Source: Micromonospora sp. WMMA1947 (GTDB taxonomy: Bacteria > Actinomycetota > Actinomycetes > Mycobacteriales > Micromonosporaceae). Taken from it: DNA of 64,000 nucleotides. The position numbers and the translations under genes are program-made. The notes beneath the pieces are model-generated. The model was not told the DNA's origin. It saw nothing but the letters and a program-made list of their open reading frames with translations, and made no database searches. This document shows positions 28,338 through 36,728 of this stretch, one piece after another. The stretch is taken from assembly GCF_027497355.1 (NCBI RefSeq), contig NZ_CP114909.1, positions 1,798,001 to 1,862,000 of the forward strand. The letters run 5' to 3'. Numbering within the stretch: the stretch's first letter is position 1; the number at the start of each line of letters is the position of its first letter.

Positions 28338-29107
28338 TGTCTGCTCCGGGTACGTCCGGCGGCTCCCGCCCCGGCGCGCTGCGCGGGCACCCGTGCCCGG
28401 TGGTTGCGGCGCTGTCGCACGCCCACGGCGAGGAACAGCGCGGCGAGCAGGAACAGGCCGACCGAGCTGAGCACGTAGATCCAGCGGTCCCGCCAGAAGT
28501 CGTTGCCGGCGTCCGGCAGCGGAGCGGCGGCTGTCGACGGCGCGGCGGTGGGTGTCGCGGCCGGCTCGGCGAGCCCGCGCTCGGCGGCGAGCAGCGGCAG
28601 GATCGTGGCGGCCCGGGTGACGGCCCAGCCCGGGTCGTCGACGAACGCCTCCTCGTCCAGCCCGAACCGGCCCAGCCGGGTCTCGATCGCGGCGAGGTCG
28701 GCGAACTCGATGTCGTCCGAGCCCTTGATCCGGATCGTGGCGGAGTCCTCCGACTCGCTGCTGGACGAGGTGTACCTGACGTTCGCGGAGACCGCGAGCC
28801 AGCGCGCGCAGCCGGGCGCGTCGATGACTGTGGTGCCGTCGCCGAGGTTGGAGCCGACGCTCACCTCGTCGTACACGTCGAGCAGTTCCCAGCCGTAGCA
28901 GATGCCCTGGCTGTCGGCGGCGGCGCGGAGGATCGGCACGGTGCCGGACCGCTCGTCGGCGATCGGTGCGGGGACGGAGGTGTCCGAGTCGCCGCTGAAC
29001 ACGCCGATGGCGCAGACGACGACCACGATCCCCACGACCACGGACCAGATCACCGTCTGCGTGCGCTTGTCCTTCCCCACCGAGTGCTTGGCGGGCCTGC
29101 CGCTCAT
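28334..29107 (-). CDS. bitopic membrane protein of the speE operon
   Basis: The protein has 257 residues. Two hydrophobic helices (about 19-38 and 217-238) flank an extracytoplasmic part of about 175 residues with a Thr/Ala/Pro-rich stretch before the second helix. Cysteines near residues 69 and 99 (QGICYGWE, APGCARWL) may form a disulphide. The C-terminus is short and strongly basic. Start and stop overlap both neighbours (TGATG with DUF350, GTGA with speE), indicating tight co-translation. No known domain is apparent. Confidence 0.75.
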   Translation of the reverse strand: MSGRPAKHSVGKDKRTQTVIWSVVVGIVVVVCAIGVFSGDSDTSVPAPIADERSGTVPILRAAADSQGICYGWELLDVYDEVSVGSNLGDGTTVIDAPGCARWLAVSANVRYTSSSSESEDSATIRIKGSDDIEFADLAAIETRLGRFGLDEEAFVDDPGWAVTRAATILPLLAAERGLAEPAATPTAAPSTAAAPLPDAGNDFWRDRWIYVLSSVGLFLLAALFLAVGVRQRRNHRARVPAQRAGAGAAGRTRSRQ

Positions 29108-29529
29108 CAGATGATCGCGGCCGCGATGATCGCACCGGTGGCGAGGTGCACGGTGGCGGAGACCCAGACGGCCGGGTGCGGCTGCGGGTCGACGAGCAGC
29201 TCACCGAGCTTGCCCGGGGTGGCCACGTCGAGCAGCACGAACGCCGCCGCCATGATCACCAGGCCGAGGATGCCGTACGCGGCGGCGCCGATCAGCCCCA
29301 GCGTGAAGTCGTCGTCGCTGGCGACGATCGCGGCGACCACGATCGTGCCCACCCCGAGCAGGTTCGACGAGAGCAGCAGCGCCGCGTTGCGGTTGCGCTC
29401 GGCCCAGATCAGCTCGTGGAGCTTGCCGGGGGTGGCCAGATCGACCAGCACGTAGCCGATCGCCATCAGGACGACGCCGACCGCGCCGTACGCGAGGGTG
29501 ACCAGCAGGTCGGTGACGAGATGCTGCAC
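29107..29529 (-). CDS. DUF350 family membrane protein
   Basis: The protein has 140 residues from a GTG start preceded by GGAG. Four membrane helices arise from an internal duplication: VLVDLATPGKLHELI in the first half matches VLLDVATPGKLGELL in the second. DUF350 proteins are small inner-membrane proteins of unknown biochemistry that regularly neighbour aminopropyltransferases and DUF4178 proteins, as here. The stop shares an A with the next gene's ATG. Confidence 0.9.
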   Translation of the reverse strand: MQHLVTDLLVTLAYGAVGVVLMAIGYVLVDLATPGKLHELIWAERNRNAALLLSSNLLGVGTIVVAAIVASDDDFTLGLIGAAAYGILGLVIMAAAFVLLDVATPGKLGELLVDPQPHPAVWVSATVHLATGAIIAAAII

Positions 29530-29560
29530 AGAGGACTCCAGGATGAGGGGATCGACAGGG

Positions 29561-29986
29561 CTACTTGCCGGAGCCGGGGCCGCCGCCCCGGACCGTGCTG
29601 CCTCGGCCCCAGCCCCAGCTGTTGCCGACGACGCTGTGGTACCGGGGGTAGGCGGTGGTCATCCTCTCCAGCAGGATCACCGAGCCGACGGCGAGCGGGA
29701 GGATCACCACCGAGTCGTCGTCGTAGCGCAGGTAGACGCCGCTGCCGTCGACGTACTGGTCGGCCGGCCGCCAGGCGTCGGTGATCTGCTTGGACACCTC
29801 GCTCGGCGCCTTGTTCGAGGTGTACGCGATCGCGTTCGAGCCGATGTCCCGCCCGGAGGCGCGGGAGAAGTTGTCCTCCACGTAGCCCCGGGGCGAGAAG
29901 TTGCCGTAGAAGATCGCGAAGGCGGCGATGAGCGCGCCGATGACGGCGACCGCCACGCCCACCACGAACCACCGTCGGTACGTCAC
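29561..29986 (-). CDS. DUF4247 family protein
   Basis: The protein has 141 residues: an N-terminal membrane anchor (about 6-27), then a small extracytoplasmic domain with GYVEDNFSRASGRDIGSNAIAY-like family start (split here by context), GVYLRYDDDSVVILP and a Gly-rich C-terminus containing WGWGRGSTVRGGG. It is a standard member of the actinobacterial speE/DUF350 cluster. Its ATG overlaps the DUF2617 stop (ATGA), and 31 bases separate it from DUF350. Confidence 0.82.
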   Translation of the reverse strand: MTYRRWFVVGVAVAVIGALIAAFAIFYGNFSPRGYVEDNFSRASGRDIGSNAIAYTSNKAPSEVSKQITDAWRPADQYVDGSGVYLRYDDDSVVILPLAVGSVILLERMTTAYPRYHSVVGNSWGWGRGSTVRGGGPGSGK

Positions 29987-30477
29987 AGCTCCTCCACCAC
30001 GGTCTCGGTCAGAACCAGCTCGTTCGTCTGCGGGTAGACGTGCCAGGTACGCCAGGCGAGCGCACCGTCCGGCGGCCGGGGCCGGACGGAGAGCGCGGTG
30101 ACCGCGTCCTCGTCGCCGGGGAAGACCCCGATCAGCGCGTACGGATCCTCGGCGAGCTCGGCGCGCAGCGCCGCGACCCGGGTACGCAGGCCGTCGCCGT
30201 CCGGCCGGAGCACGGTGGCCATGAACCGGTAACCGGTCGTAGCGTCGTGCAGCGCGTCCGGCAGGTGCGGCGGGCGGCCGGGCAGGCAGGCGACCGTCTC
30301 GGTGAGCCCACCGAGCACCACCTGGTGCGAGGCGCCGAGCAGGCGCAGCCGCAGCCGGGGCAGGCCGGGCAGGTCGATGTCGCGTACGGCGAGCGCCGGC
30401 AGCTCCGGGCCGCCGAGGGCCAGGCTCAGGTCGGCGGCGCTGGTGTCGACGTAGGGCGTGTGCAGGGAGACGAGCAC
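29983..30477 (-). CDS. DUF2617 family protein
   Basis: The protein has 164 residues from GTG 30477, one base after the DUF4178 stop. It is soluble and mixed alpha/beta without a signal, so probably cytoplasmic. Features are LHTPYVDTSAADLSLALG, a central LGASHQVVLGGLTETVACLPG and FPGDEDAVTAL. DUF2617 is regularly found in this cluster; its biochemical role is not known to me. The longer frame starting at 30501 would overlap the upstream gene and is less likely. Confidence 0.82.
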   Translation of the reverse strand: MLVSLHTPYVDTSAADLSLALGGPELPALAVRDIDLPGLPRLRLRLLGASHQVVLGGLTETVACLPGRPPHLPDALHDATTGYRFMATVLRPDGDGLRTRVAALRAELAEDPYALIGVFPGDEDAVTALSVRPRPPDGALAWRTWHVYPQTNELVLTETVVEEL

Positions 30478-30478
30478 G

Positions 30479-31117
30479 TCAGCGCACCGTCTCCGGTCCA
30501 CCCTGCGGGTAGATCATCACCTCGGCGCGGCGCAGCTCCTCACCGAGGTTGACCTCCCAGCCGGCCTCGCCGTACGCCTCGAACGACAGGCGTGCGCCGC
30601 CGGGCGCCTGGTAGTCGTAGTAGCGCATGGTGCCGTGCGGGTCGAGGCCGGTGCCCTCGGTCGCGGTGTACCGGGCCTGGCCCGACTCGTCCCAGTTGTA
30701 GCGGCGGCCGGCCATCTCCAGCGTCGGGGCACCAGGCGTGACGGTGGCCCCCGGCTCGCTGGTCCAGAGCACCAGTTCCAGGTCCGGGTCGGTCTCGACG
30801 GAGAGCCAGCGCTTCACCCCACCCGCGTCGTCGAGCAGGTGCTCCGCCCAGCTCCACCCGCCCTCGACCAGGTGCACCGAGCCGCGCACGGTGTACGGCA
30901 CCGAGCGGATCTCGACGATGTCACCGGGCTTGAGCGCGCGCGGGTCGCCACGCAGCGCGTCCGCGTCCCGGTCCCGGAACGGGTCACCCGGTGCCGCCTT
31001 CGCCTTCGGGCCGGACGCCGACCGGGACCTCCGCAGCGCGATCACGGCGATCACCACACCGGCCACCCCGACGAGGCACCCCAGCGTGGTCACCACGTAC
31101 GCCAACGAACCGTTCAC
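30479..31117 (-). CDS. DUF4178 domain protein, first gene of the speE operon
   Basis: The protein has 212 residues from GTG 31117, which follows GGGGGAGGCGGTA, the best ribosome-binding site here; an in-frame start at 31162 is poorer. One N-terminal membrane helix (about 5-28) and a basic linker precede a beta-rich DUF4178 domain with RWLSVETDPDLELVLWTS and YNWDESGQARYTATEGTG. It heads the tightly spaced series DUF4178, DUF2617, DUF4247, DUF350, bitopic protein, SpeE, so the operon promoter should lie in 31118-31202. Confidence 0.82.
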   Translation of the reverse strand: MNGSLAYVVTTLGCLVGVAGVVIAVIALRRSRSASGPKAKAAPGDPFRDRDADALRGDPRALKPGDIVEIRSVPYTVRGSVHLVEGGWSWAEHLLDDAGGVKRWLSVETDPDLELVLWTSEPGATVTPGAPTLEMAGRRYNWDESGQARYTATEGTGLDPHGTMRYYDYQAPGGARLSFEAYGEAGWEVNLGEELRRAEVMIYPQGGPETVR

Positions 31118-31202
31118 TACCGCCTCCCCCAACCCGCTCGGCGGGAACGGTAACAACCGCACGCACGCCTTCTGAAGTCCTGTTCGCTGAGTGTGCGGTC
31201 AG

Positions 31203-31577
31203 CTACCGCTCGCCGCCGGCGAGCCGGTCGGCGGCGTACTCGCGCAGCGTGGCGCGGCCCATGAGGCAGCCGGAGAACGTGGTGAACTCGCCGTCGTCGC
31301 CGCGCAGCCGGGTCCACGCCGCCCGCCCGGCGGCCGGGTCGACCGCCTCCAGCAGCGTCGCCGCGTACGCCCGCCCGGCCGGTGAACCCTTGCGGAGCAG
31401 CTTGTCGACCCGCTTGCGGGCCGCCTCCGGGTGCTCCCGCAGCCCCTGCTCCAGCCGCCGGTACGCCTCGGTCGCGGGCAGCACCTGACCCGCCAGCCCC
31501 ACCCCGCCGAAGGCGAGGGTGTCCGCGCCGTCGAGTTCGCGCGCCGCCTCGTCCAGTTCCCGCTCCCACGCACTCAT
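31203..31577 (-). CDS. conserved hypothetical helical protein
   Basis: The protein has 124 residues, almost entirely charged helix-forming sequence (LDEAARELDGADTL, EAYRRLEQGLREHPEAARKRVDKLLRKG), without membrane or signal segments. A pair-forming C-terminal segment FTTFSGCLMGRATLREYAADRL looks like a family core. The ATG 31577 start is fixed by the lack of upstream similarity. It lies between the speE operon and a dispersed repeat. Function unknown. Confidence 0.65.
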   Translation of the reverse strand: MSAWERELDEAARELDGADTLAFGGVGLAGQVLPATEAYRRLEQGLREHPEAARKRVDKLLRKGSPAGRAYAATLLEAVDPAAGRAAWTRLRGDDGEFTTFSGCLMGRATLREYAADRLAGGER

Positions 31578-31616
31578 GCCCCACTATGTGCCCACCCCAC
31601 CACCCCCTCCAACCAC

Positions 31617-31670
31617 AAGGAAGGGCCCCCTGTTAACGCCTCCGGTAGAGGAAGGGCCCCTTGTTAACCA
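31617..31670. repeat. GGGCCC dispersed element, copy 2
   Basis: Reads AAGGAAGGGCCCCCTGTTAA, CGCCTCCGGTAGAG, then GAAGGGCCCCTTGTTAACCA on the plus strand. It is nearly the same as copy 1 (11585) and, in reverse, copy 3 (60671). Two GGAAGGGCCCC blocks are separated by the fixed spacer GCCTCCGGTAGA. It sits just downstream of the MFS gene and may terminate it. Confidence 0.85.
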
Positions 31671-31675
31671 CAGGG

Positions 31676-32887
31676 TCAGGTCAGCCGGGTCGCGTCGCGC
31701 AACGGACGCCAGGCGAACACGGCGATCGCCGCCATAGCCCCCGCCGCGGCCCAGAACGGTGTGGTGATCCGCCAGGTCCCGGCCAGCAGACCGCCGAGGA
31801 GCGCACCGAGCGCGGCTCCGCCGAGATCGAGCAGCGCATACACGCTGCCAACCCGCCCGCGCAGGTGGGACGGCACGATTCGCTGCCGGACCGACGCGGC
31901 GGTGATGCCCCAGACCATGGCGTGGACGCTGAAGACGATCAGGACAGCGGCGGCGATCCAGGGCGCCGTCGTGACGGCCAGGGTCACGTGTGTGACGACC
32001 TCGACGACCAGGCCGCCACGCAGCACCGTACCGGCGCCGAGCGCCCGGGTGAGTGCGCCGGCAACCGTCGTGCCGAACAGGCCCCCGACAGCGAACGAGG
32101 TCAGCAGGAAGCCGTACCCGACGTCGGACAGGCCCAGTCGCTGCCGGCAGTAGAGCACGAACACCGCGAATGCGGCACCGAACGCTACGTTGCCCAGGCC
32201 CATGCTCACGGCGAGCGTCCGCAACAGGCGGTGCCGCCACAGCCAGCGCACACCCTGGCGTATCTCGCCGCGCAGCGAGCCGCGCGGACGGGCCTCGTCC
32301 GGCACGGGCGCCCGTCGGATGCCGGCGATCAGGGCCGCCGCAGCCGCGAAGGTCAGCGCGTCGAGCCCGAACGGCACAGCGGCGGAGACGACGAACAGCC
32401 ACGCGCCCAGCGGCTTGGCGACGAACTGGTTGCCGATGGTGAACGTCGCGTACAGCCGGGCGTTGGCGGCGGGCAGCCTCTCGGATGCGACCACCGCCGG
32501 GAGCAGAGCGCCCATCGCGGTGTCCACGAGGGTTTCACCGACGCCGAGCAGGAACAGCACCACGTAGATGACCGCCACGGTGACCGTGCCGGTGGCGACG
32601 GTGAGCGTCAGCCCGGCCAGCGCCGCGGCGCGGAACAGATTGACGACGACGACCAGCAGACGTCTGTCGAGCCGGTCCACGTATGCGCCGCTGACCAGCG
32701 CGAACAGCAGCCAAGGCAGTTGTTGGGCGAAGACGGCGCCGGCGATCAGGGCCGGATCGTTGCTGACGGCGGCCACCAGCAGCGGGCCGGCGGCCATGGT
32801 GACACCGTCACCGATGTTGGAGACCGCCGAAGCGGTCCACAGTCTGGTGAAGTCCGCGCCGAGACGCGCGGGTGGAAGGGCACGCAA
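31676..32887 (-). CDS. MFS exporter (macrolide-efflux / EntS-like)
   Basis: Major facilitator protein of 403 residues with about 10-12 helices. LPARLGADFTRLWTASAVSNIGDG-type N-terminus (TASAVSNIGDGVTM), the loop motif SGAYVDRLDRRLL and SHLRGRVGSVYALLDLGG in the second half place it among drug-efflux MFS proteins. TTG 32887 is chosen because GAGGAG lies seven bases upstream; an ATG at 32921 is out of frame. A leader ORF and competing hairpins precede it, suggesting induction by a ribosome-acting compound. Substrate unknown. Confidence 0.85.
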   Translation of the reverse strand: MRALPPARLGADFTRLWTASAVSNIGDGVTMAAGPLLVAAVSNDPALIAGAVFAQQLPWLLFALVSGAYVDRLDRRLLVVVVNLFRAAALAGLTLTVATGTVTVAVIYVVLFLLGVGETLVDTAMGALLPAVVASERLPAANARLYATFTIGNQFVAKPLGAWLFVVSAAVPFGLDALTFAAAAALIAGIRRAPVPDEARPRGSLRGEIRQGVRWLWRHRLLRTLAVSMGLGNVAFGAAFAVFVLYCRQRLGLSDVGYGFLLTSFAVGGLFGTTVAGALTRALGAGTVLRGGLVVEVVTHVTLAVTTAPWIAAAVLIVFSVHAMVWGITAASVRQRIVPSHLRGRVGSVYALLDLGGAALGALLGGLLAGTWRITTPFWAAAGAMAAIAVFAWRPLRDATRLT

Positions 32888-32927
32888 GAAGAGCTCCTCG
32901 AGCCAGGAGGGAAACGGTCATGAGGGA

Positions 32928-33006
32928 CCGCTTCGCGGCGAGGAGCACCGCCGCCGGGATCCGGCGGCGAAGCGTCAGCGAGCGGTGTGCTCTCGCGGCG
33001 AAGCGG
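32928..33006 (-). promoter_or_regulatory. attenuator-like leader with competing hairpins
   Basis: In the transcript, segment 1 (33006-32987, CCGCTTCGCCGCGAGAGCAC) can pair over about 20 bases with segment 3 (32948-32928, GTGCTCCTCGCCGCGAAGCG). A perfect inner hairpin (CGCCGCCGG / CCGGCGGCG, 32969-32949) lies between them. GCGGCGAAGCG occurs twice on the plus strand (32964-32974, 32996-33006), so segment 3 has two possible partners. Segment 1 lies inside the leader ORF, the classical geometry for ribosome-mediated attenuation. Confidence 0.65.
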
Positions 33007-33031
33007 GGACCGCCGGCAGGCTGAGGCGCAT
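32975..33031 (-). CDS. 18-residue leader peptide of the MFS exporter
   Basis: ATG 33031 is preceded by AAGGAG at good spacing and encodes MRLSLPAVPASPREHTAR before TGA. The ORF overlaps the first arm of the attenuator hairpin. Short leader peptides of this kind precede antibiotic-inducible rRNA methylase and efflux genes in actinobacteria; a ribosome stalled here would block segment 1 and change the fold ahead of the exporter. Translation is inferred from the signal and the context. Confidence 0.6.
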   Translation of the reverse strand: MRLSLPAVPASPREHTAR

Positions 33032-33111
33032 CTGCGGCTCCTTAACTGTCGATTGACGTTCCGGGCAGGATATTCGGCTGTCGCCCGCTGCGCCGCCCGT
33101 CCCACCGGACG

Positions 33112-33144
33112 GCGAAGGCCCGGCCTGGGCGGCCGGGCCTTCGC
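33112..33144 (-). terminator. clpB terminator
   Basis: Perfect inverted repeat GCGAAGGCCCGGCC / GGCCGGGCCTTCGC with a five-base loop, 13 bases after the clpB stop. Confidence 0.85.
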
Positions 33145-33156
33145 GGGTGGGGCGGG

Positions 33157-35748
33157 TCAGGCGGCGGTGACCGCGAGGGACTCCTTGGTGTCGGACAGGT
33201 CGACGCGGACCGTGTCGCCGTCGCGGATCTCACCGGCCAGCAGCGCCTTGGCGAGCTGGTCGCCGATCGCCGACTGCACCAGCCGGCGCAGCGGGCGGGC
33301 GCCGTAGATCGGGTCGTACCCGTGCTCGGCCAGCCACGTCCGGGCCGCGTCGGTGATCTCCAGGCCCAGCCGGCGGTCCGCGAGACGGGTACGCATCCGG
33401 TCGAGCTGGATGTCCACGATCGAGCGCAGGTCCTCGCCCTGGAGCGCGGCGAACACCACGATGTCGTCGAGCCGGTTGAGGAACTCCGGCTTGAAGTGCG
33501 ACCGGACCACCGCGAGCACGCCCTCCCGGCGCTCGTTCTCGCTGAGCGTCAGGTCGCTGATCACCGACGAACCCAGGTTCGAGGTGAGGATCAGGATCGC
33601 GTTGCGGAAGTCCACGGTACGGCCCTGACCGTCGGTGAGCCGGCCGTCGTCGAGCACCTGGAGCAGCACGTCGAAGACGTCCGGGTGGGCCTTCTCCACC
33701 TCGTCCAGCAGGATCACCGAGTACGGCCGGCGGCGTACCGCCTCGGTGAGCTGGCCGCCCTCCTCGTAGCCGACGTATCCGGGCGGGGCACCGACCAGGC
33801 GGGCCACCGAGTGCTTCTCGCCGTACTCGCTCATGTCGATGCGGACCATGGCCCGCTCGTCGTCGAAGAGGAACTCGGCGAGCGCCTTGGCGAGCTCGGT
33901 CTTGCCGACGCCGGTCGGGCCGAGGAACAGGAAGCTGCCGGTCGGGCGGTCCGGGTCGGCGACGCCGGCCCGGGCGCGGCGCACCGCGTCGGAGACCGCG
34001 CCCACCGCCTCGGCCTGGCCGACGACGCGGGCCCGCAGCGACTCCTCCATCCGGAGCAGCTTGGCGGTCTCGCCTTCGAGCAGCCGGCCGGCGGGGATGC
34101 CGGTCCAGGAGGCGACCACGGCGGCGATGTCGTCCGCGCCGACCTCCTCCTTGAGCATCGCGCCGTCGGCCTGGAGCCGGGCCAGCTCCTCCTCGGCCTG
34201 CTTCAGCTCGGTCCGCAGCGCGGGGATCCGGCCGTACCGCAGCTCGGCGGCGCGTTCCAGCTCGCCGTCGCGCTCGGCCCGCTCGGCCTCGCCGCCGAGG
34301 CGCTCCAGCTCCTCCTTGGCGGTGGAGAGCTTGGTGATGTGGCTCTTCTCGGTCTGCCAGCGTTCGGAGAGCGCGGTGAGCTGCTCGCGCTTGTCGGCCA
34401 GCTCCTTGCGCAGCCGCTCCAGACGCTCGGCGGACGCGGCGTCCGGCTCCTTCGCCAGCGCCATCTCCTCGATCTCCAGGCGGCGTACCGCCCGCTCGAT
34501 CTCGTCCACCTCGACCGGGCGCGAGTCGATCTCCATGCGCAGCCGGGACGCGGACTCGTCCACCAGGTCGATCGCCTTGTCCGGCAGGAAGCGGTCGGTG
34601 ATGTACCGGTCGGAGAGCGCGGCGGCGGCGACCAGGGCGGCGTCGGTGATGCGTACGCCGTGGTGCACCTCGTAGCGCTCCTTGAGCCCGCGCAGGATGC
34701 CGATGGTGTCCTCGATGGTCGGCTCGCCGACCAGCACCGGCTGGAAGCGGCGCTCCAGCGCGGGGTCCTTCTCGATGTGCTCGCGGTACTCGTCGAGCGT
34801 CGTCGCGCCGACCATCCGCAGCTCACCGCGCGCCAGCATCGGCTTGAGCATGTTGCCGGCGTCCATCGAGCCCTCGCCCTTGCCGGCGCCGACCACGGTG
34901 TGCAGCTCGTCGAGGAACGTGATGACCTGGCCGTCGGAGTTCTTGATCTCCTCCAGCACGGACTTCAGCCGCTCCTCGAACTGACCGCGGTAGGACGCGC
35001 CGGCGACCATCGCGCCGAGGTCGAGCGAGACCAGCTTCTTGTCCCGCAGCGACTCCGGCACGTCGCCGGCCACGATCCGCTGGGCCAGGCCCTCCACGAT
35101 CGCGGTCTTGCCGACGCCCGGCTCGCCGATCAGCACCGGGTTGTTCTTGGTACGCCGGGACAGCACCTGGATCACCCGGCGGATCTCCGAGTCTCGGCCG
35201 ATCACCGGGTCGATCTTGCCGTCGCGGGCGCTGGCGGTGAGGTCCACGCCGTACTTGGCCAGGGCCTGGTAGGTCTGCTCCGGGTCGGCGGTGGTGACCC
35301 GGCGGTCCCCGCCCCGGACGGTCGGGAACGCGGCGACCAGGTTCTCCTCGGTGGCGCCGGAGTTCTTCAGCGCGACCGAGACGGCGCCGCCGACCCGGGC
35401 GAGCCCGGCCAGCAGGTGCTCGGTGGAGGTGTACTCGTCGCCCAGCGGCCGCGCGATCTGTTCGGCGGCGCCGATGGCGTTGACGAACTCGCGGGCCAGC
35501 GTCGGCTCGGCGATGCTCGACCCGCGCGCGGCGGGCAGCGCGTCGACCGAGCGCTGGGCGACGCGGCGCAGCTCGGCGGGGTCGGCCCCGACGGCGCGCA
35601 GCAGGCCCGCGGCGGTCGAGCCCTCGGTGTCCAGCAGTGACAGCAGCAGGTGCCAGGGCTCCACGGTGGCGTGACCGCGCTGGTTCGCCAGCGCGACGGC
35701 ACCGGTGATGGCCTCGCGGCTCTTGGTGGTGAGACGTTCCGTGTTCAT
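33157..35748 (-). CDS. clpB: ATP-dependent disaggregase chaperone ClpB
   Basis: Hexameric AAA+ disaggregase working with DnaK/DnaJ/GrpE on aggregated proteins. The protein has 863 residues from ATG 35748. It has a Clp-N repeat domain (1-145), NBD1 with GEPGVGKT near 207, a coiled-coil middle domain at about 405-525, and NBD2 with [10 protein letters not shown] near 609 and [13 protein letters not shown]. The N-terminus [14 protein letters not shown] is typical; an upstream in-frame ATG at 35781 is unlikely. A HAIR operator at 35795-35813 places it under HspR. Confidence 0.97.
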   Translation of the reverse strand: MNTERLTTKSREAITGAVALANQRGHATVEPWHLLLSLLDTEGSTAAGLLRAVGADPAELRRVAQRSVDALPAARGSSIAEPTLAREFVNAIGAAEQIARPLGDEYTSTEHLLAGLARVGGAVSVALKNSGATEENLVAAFPTVRGGDRRVTTADPEQTYQALAKYGVDLTASARDGKIDPVIGRDSEIRRVIQVLSRRTKNNPVLIGEPGVGKTAIVEGLAQRIVAGDVPESLRDKKLVSLDLGAMVAGASYRGQFEERLKSVLEEIKNSDGQVITFLDELHTVVGAGKGEGSMDAGNMLKPMLARGELRMVGATTLDEYREHIEKDPALERRFQPVLVGEPTIEDTIGILRGLKERYEVHHGVRITDAALVAAAALSDRYITDRFLPDKAIDLVDESASRLRMEIDSRPVEVDEIERAVRRLEIEEMALAKEPDAASAERLERLRKELADKREQLTALSERWQTEKSHITKLSTAKEELERLGGEAERAERDGELERAAELRYGRIPALRTELKQAEEELARLQADGAMLKEEVGADDIAAVVASWTGIPAGRLLEGETAKLLRMEESLRARVVGQAEAVGAVSDAVRRARAGVADPDRPTGSFLFLGPTGVGKTELAKALAEFLFDDERAMVRIDMSEYGEKHSVARLVGAPPGYVGYEEGGQLTEAVRRRPYSVILLDEVEKAHPDVFDVLLQVLDDGRLTDGQGRTVDFRNAILILTSNLGSSVISDLTLSENERREGVLAVVRSHFKPEFLNRLDDIVVFAALQGEDLRSIVDIQLDRMRTRLADRRLGLEITDAARTWLAEHGYDPIYGARPLRRLVQSAIGDQLAKALLAGEIRDGDTVRVDLSDTKESLAVTAA

Positions 35749-35794
35749 GGGCTCCCCCGGATCGGCGTGTCCACTGGACATGACACAACCAGAG

Positions 35795-35813
35795 TTGAGT
35801 CTATTCCGCTCAA
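35795..35813 (-). promoter_or_regulatory. HAIR operator (HspR site) of clpB
   Basis: TTGAGT-CTATTCC-GCTCAA matches the HspR-associated inverted repeat CTTGAGT-N7-ACTCAAG with one changed base. It lies 47 bases upstream of the clpB start. HspR is encoded in this window, so repression of clpB without heat stress is expected. Confidence 0.8.
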
Positions 35814-35857
35814 CTCCACCCCTGTGACCTGAGTCACCGCCCTCCGGTCCGGCCGGA

Positions 35858-35909
35858 GAGATCTTGGTACGAAACGGCCCCTCCGAGGGCCCTTTCGTAC
35901 CAAGATCTC
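35858..35909. repeat. GAGATCTTGGTACGAAA palindrome at a stop codon
   Basis: Perfect 17-base arms GAGATCTTGGTACGAAA (35858-35874) and TTTCGTACCAAGATCTC (35893-35909), with a GGCCC/GGGCC stem inside the loop. The stop TGA of the minus-strand 84-residue gene (35908-35910) begins the palindrome in the direction of transcription, so it probably terminates that gene. It also separates this unit from the clpB promoter. Confidence 0.85.
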
Positions 35910-36162
35910 AGCGACGTGGCAGGCGCGCGAGGCACGGGGTCTCGTGGTCGGCGCGCAGCACGCAACGCCGGCCGCCGTCCAGCTTGCGGTCGCAGAACAC
36001 CCAATGGCGTACGGCCTGGTCGTCCTCGGCCGAGACGGTGATGCCACCCAGCTCCACCACCGCGAGGAACGCCAACGACCGTCCGGCCGTGCGACCGAGC
36101 ATCTTCGCCCGAGCCAGATCGGCCGCACGCACCGGCAGGTGGATCACGTACCGCCCGGTCAC
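35908..36162 (-). CDS. small Cys-containing hypothetical protein
   Basis: The protein has 84 residues from GTG 36162, overlapping the upstream stop (GTGA). There are two basic/hydrophobic segments (RYVIHLPVRAADLARAKMLGR-like start, then LAFLAVVELGGITVSAEDDQ) and a C-terminal part with three spaced cysteines and a His (WVFCDRKLDGGRRCVLRAD, HETPCLARL) that could bind zinc. It is co-translated with the DivIVA-like gene. I know no family. Confidence 0.6.
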   Translation of the reverse strand: MTGRYVIHLPVRAADLARAKMLGRTAGRSLAFLAVVELGGITVSAEDDQAVRHWVFCDRKLDGGRRCVLRADHETPCLARLPRR

Positions 36163-36476
36163 GGCCGCCCGGCCAGGTCGCGCATCGACGGGGCCTGCCG
36201 GGACTGCCACTCACGCAGGGCGCCCTTGATCCGGGCCGTCTCCTCACGACTCCGGGCGACTTCGGCGTACGCGGCGGCGAGGTCCCCGGCGACGCGATCG
36301 AGGAACGCGGCGACCTCGGCGGGGTCCAGCCCTCGGCGGCGCGTCGCGAAGCGGCGGCCCCGCACCTGCCAGGGCCGGAGCGGAAGGTACGACGCGGAGC
36401 GGTAGGCACCGACCGGCGCGGAGTTGGGCGGGGTGAGGCTCCGCCGCTTCGGACGTATTCGCAGGAGATTGCGCAC
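36159..36476 (-). CDS. DivIVA-domain-like small coiled-coil protein
   Basis: The protein has 105 residues from GTG 36476, with AAGGGA upstream. After a basic N-terminus, GRRFATRRRGLDPAEVAAFLDRV matches the lipid-binding start of DivIVA/GpsB proteins, followed by a helical coil to about residue 95. It lacks the long second coiled coil of true DivIVA, so it is probably an adaptor of unknown role. It forms a two-gene unit with the Cys-containing protein, divergent from the GntR gene. Confidence 0.7.
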   Translation of the reverse strand: MRNLLRIRPKRRSLTPPNSAPVGAYRSASYLPLRPWQVRGRRFATRRRGLDPAEVAAFLDRVAGDLAAAYAEVARSREETARIKGALREWQSRQAPSMRDLAGRP

Positions 36477-36622
36477 GACGCTGTCCCTTCTTCCAGGCCA
36501 AGGAGACGGGTGAGGCGACACGACTGGCCGCGCACGACCAGTCGCGCCGACCACGGGTGCCAACCGGAGGGCCGGTTTGCCTACCAGGCGTTCCGCCGAA
36601 GGCATCCGCACGAGGAACATAC

Positions 36623-36635
36623 AATGCAAAGCATT
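36623..36635. promoter_or_regulatory. palindromic operator candidate AATGC-AAA-GCATT
   Basis: Perfect inverted repeat, partly repeated as GCATTGCATG next to it, in the AT-richer divergent region between the DivIVA-like and GntR genes. It is a plausible GntR-type operator for one or both directions; no proof. Confidence 0.45.
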
Positions 36636-36653
36636 GCATGACAAGGAGTGAGC

Positions 36654-36680
36654 ATGCTTAGCACGCGAAGTGTTGGCTGA
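36654..36680 (+). CDS. 8-codon mini-ORF before the GntR gene
   Basis: ATG at 36654 follows AAGGAG with a 5-base spacer and encodes MLSTRSVG before TGA, 48 bases upstream of the GntR start. It could be a leader peptide or the trace of an initiation site. Only the signal quality supports it. Confidence 0.35.
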   Translation: MLSTRSVG

Positions 36681-36728
36681 CCGGTCTGACTCGTGGGAAG
36701 ATCTCGGGGCCTACCAGGAGTTGCCGCC

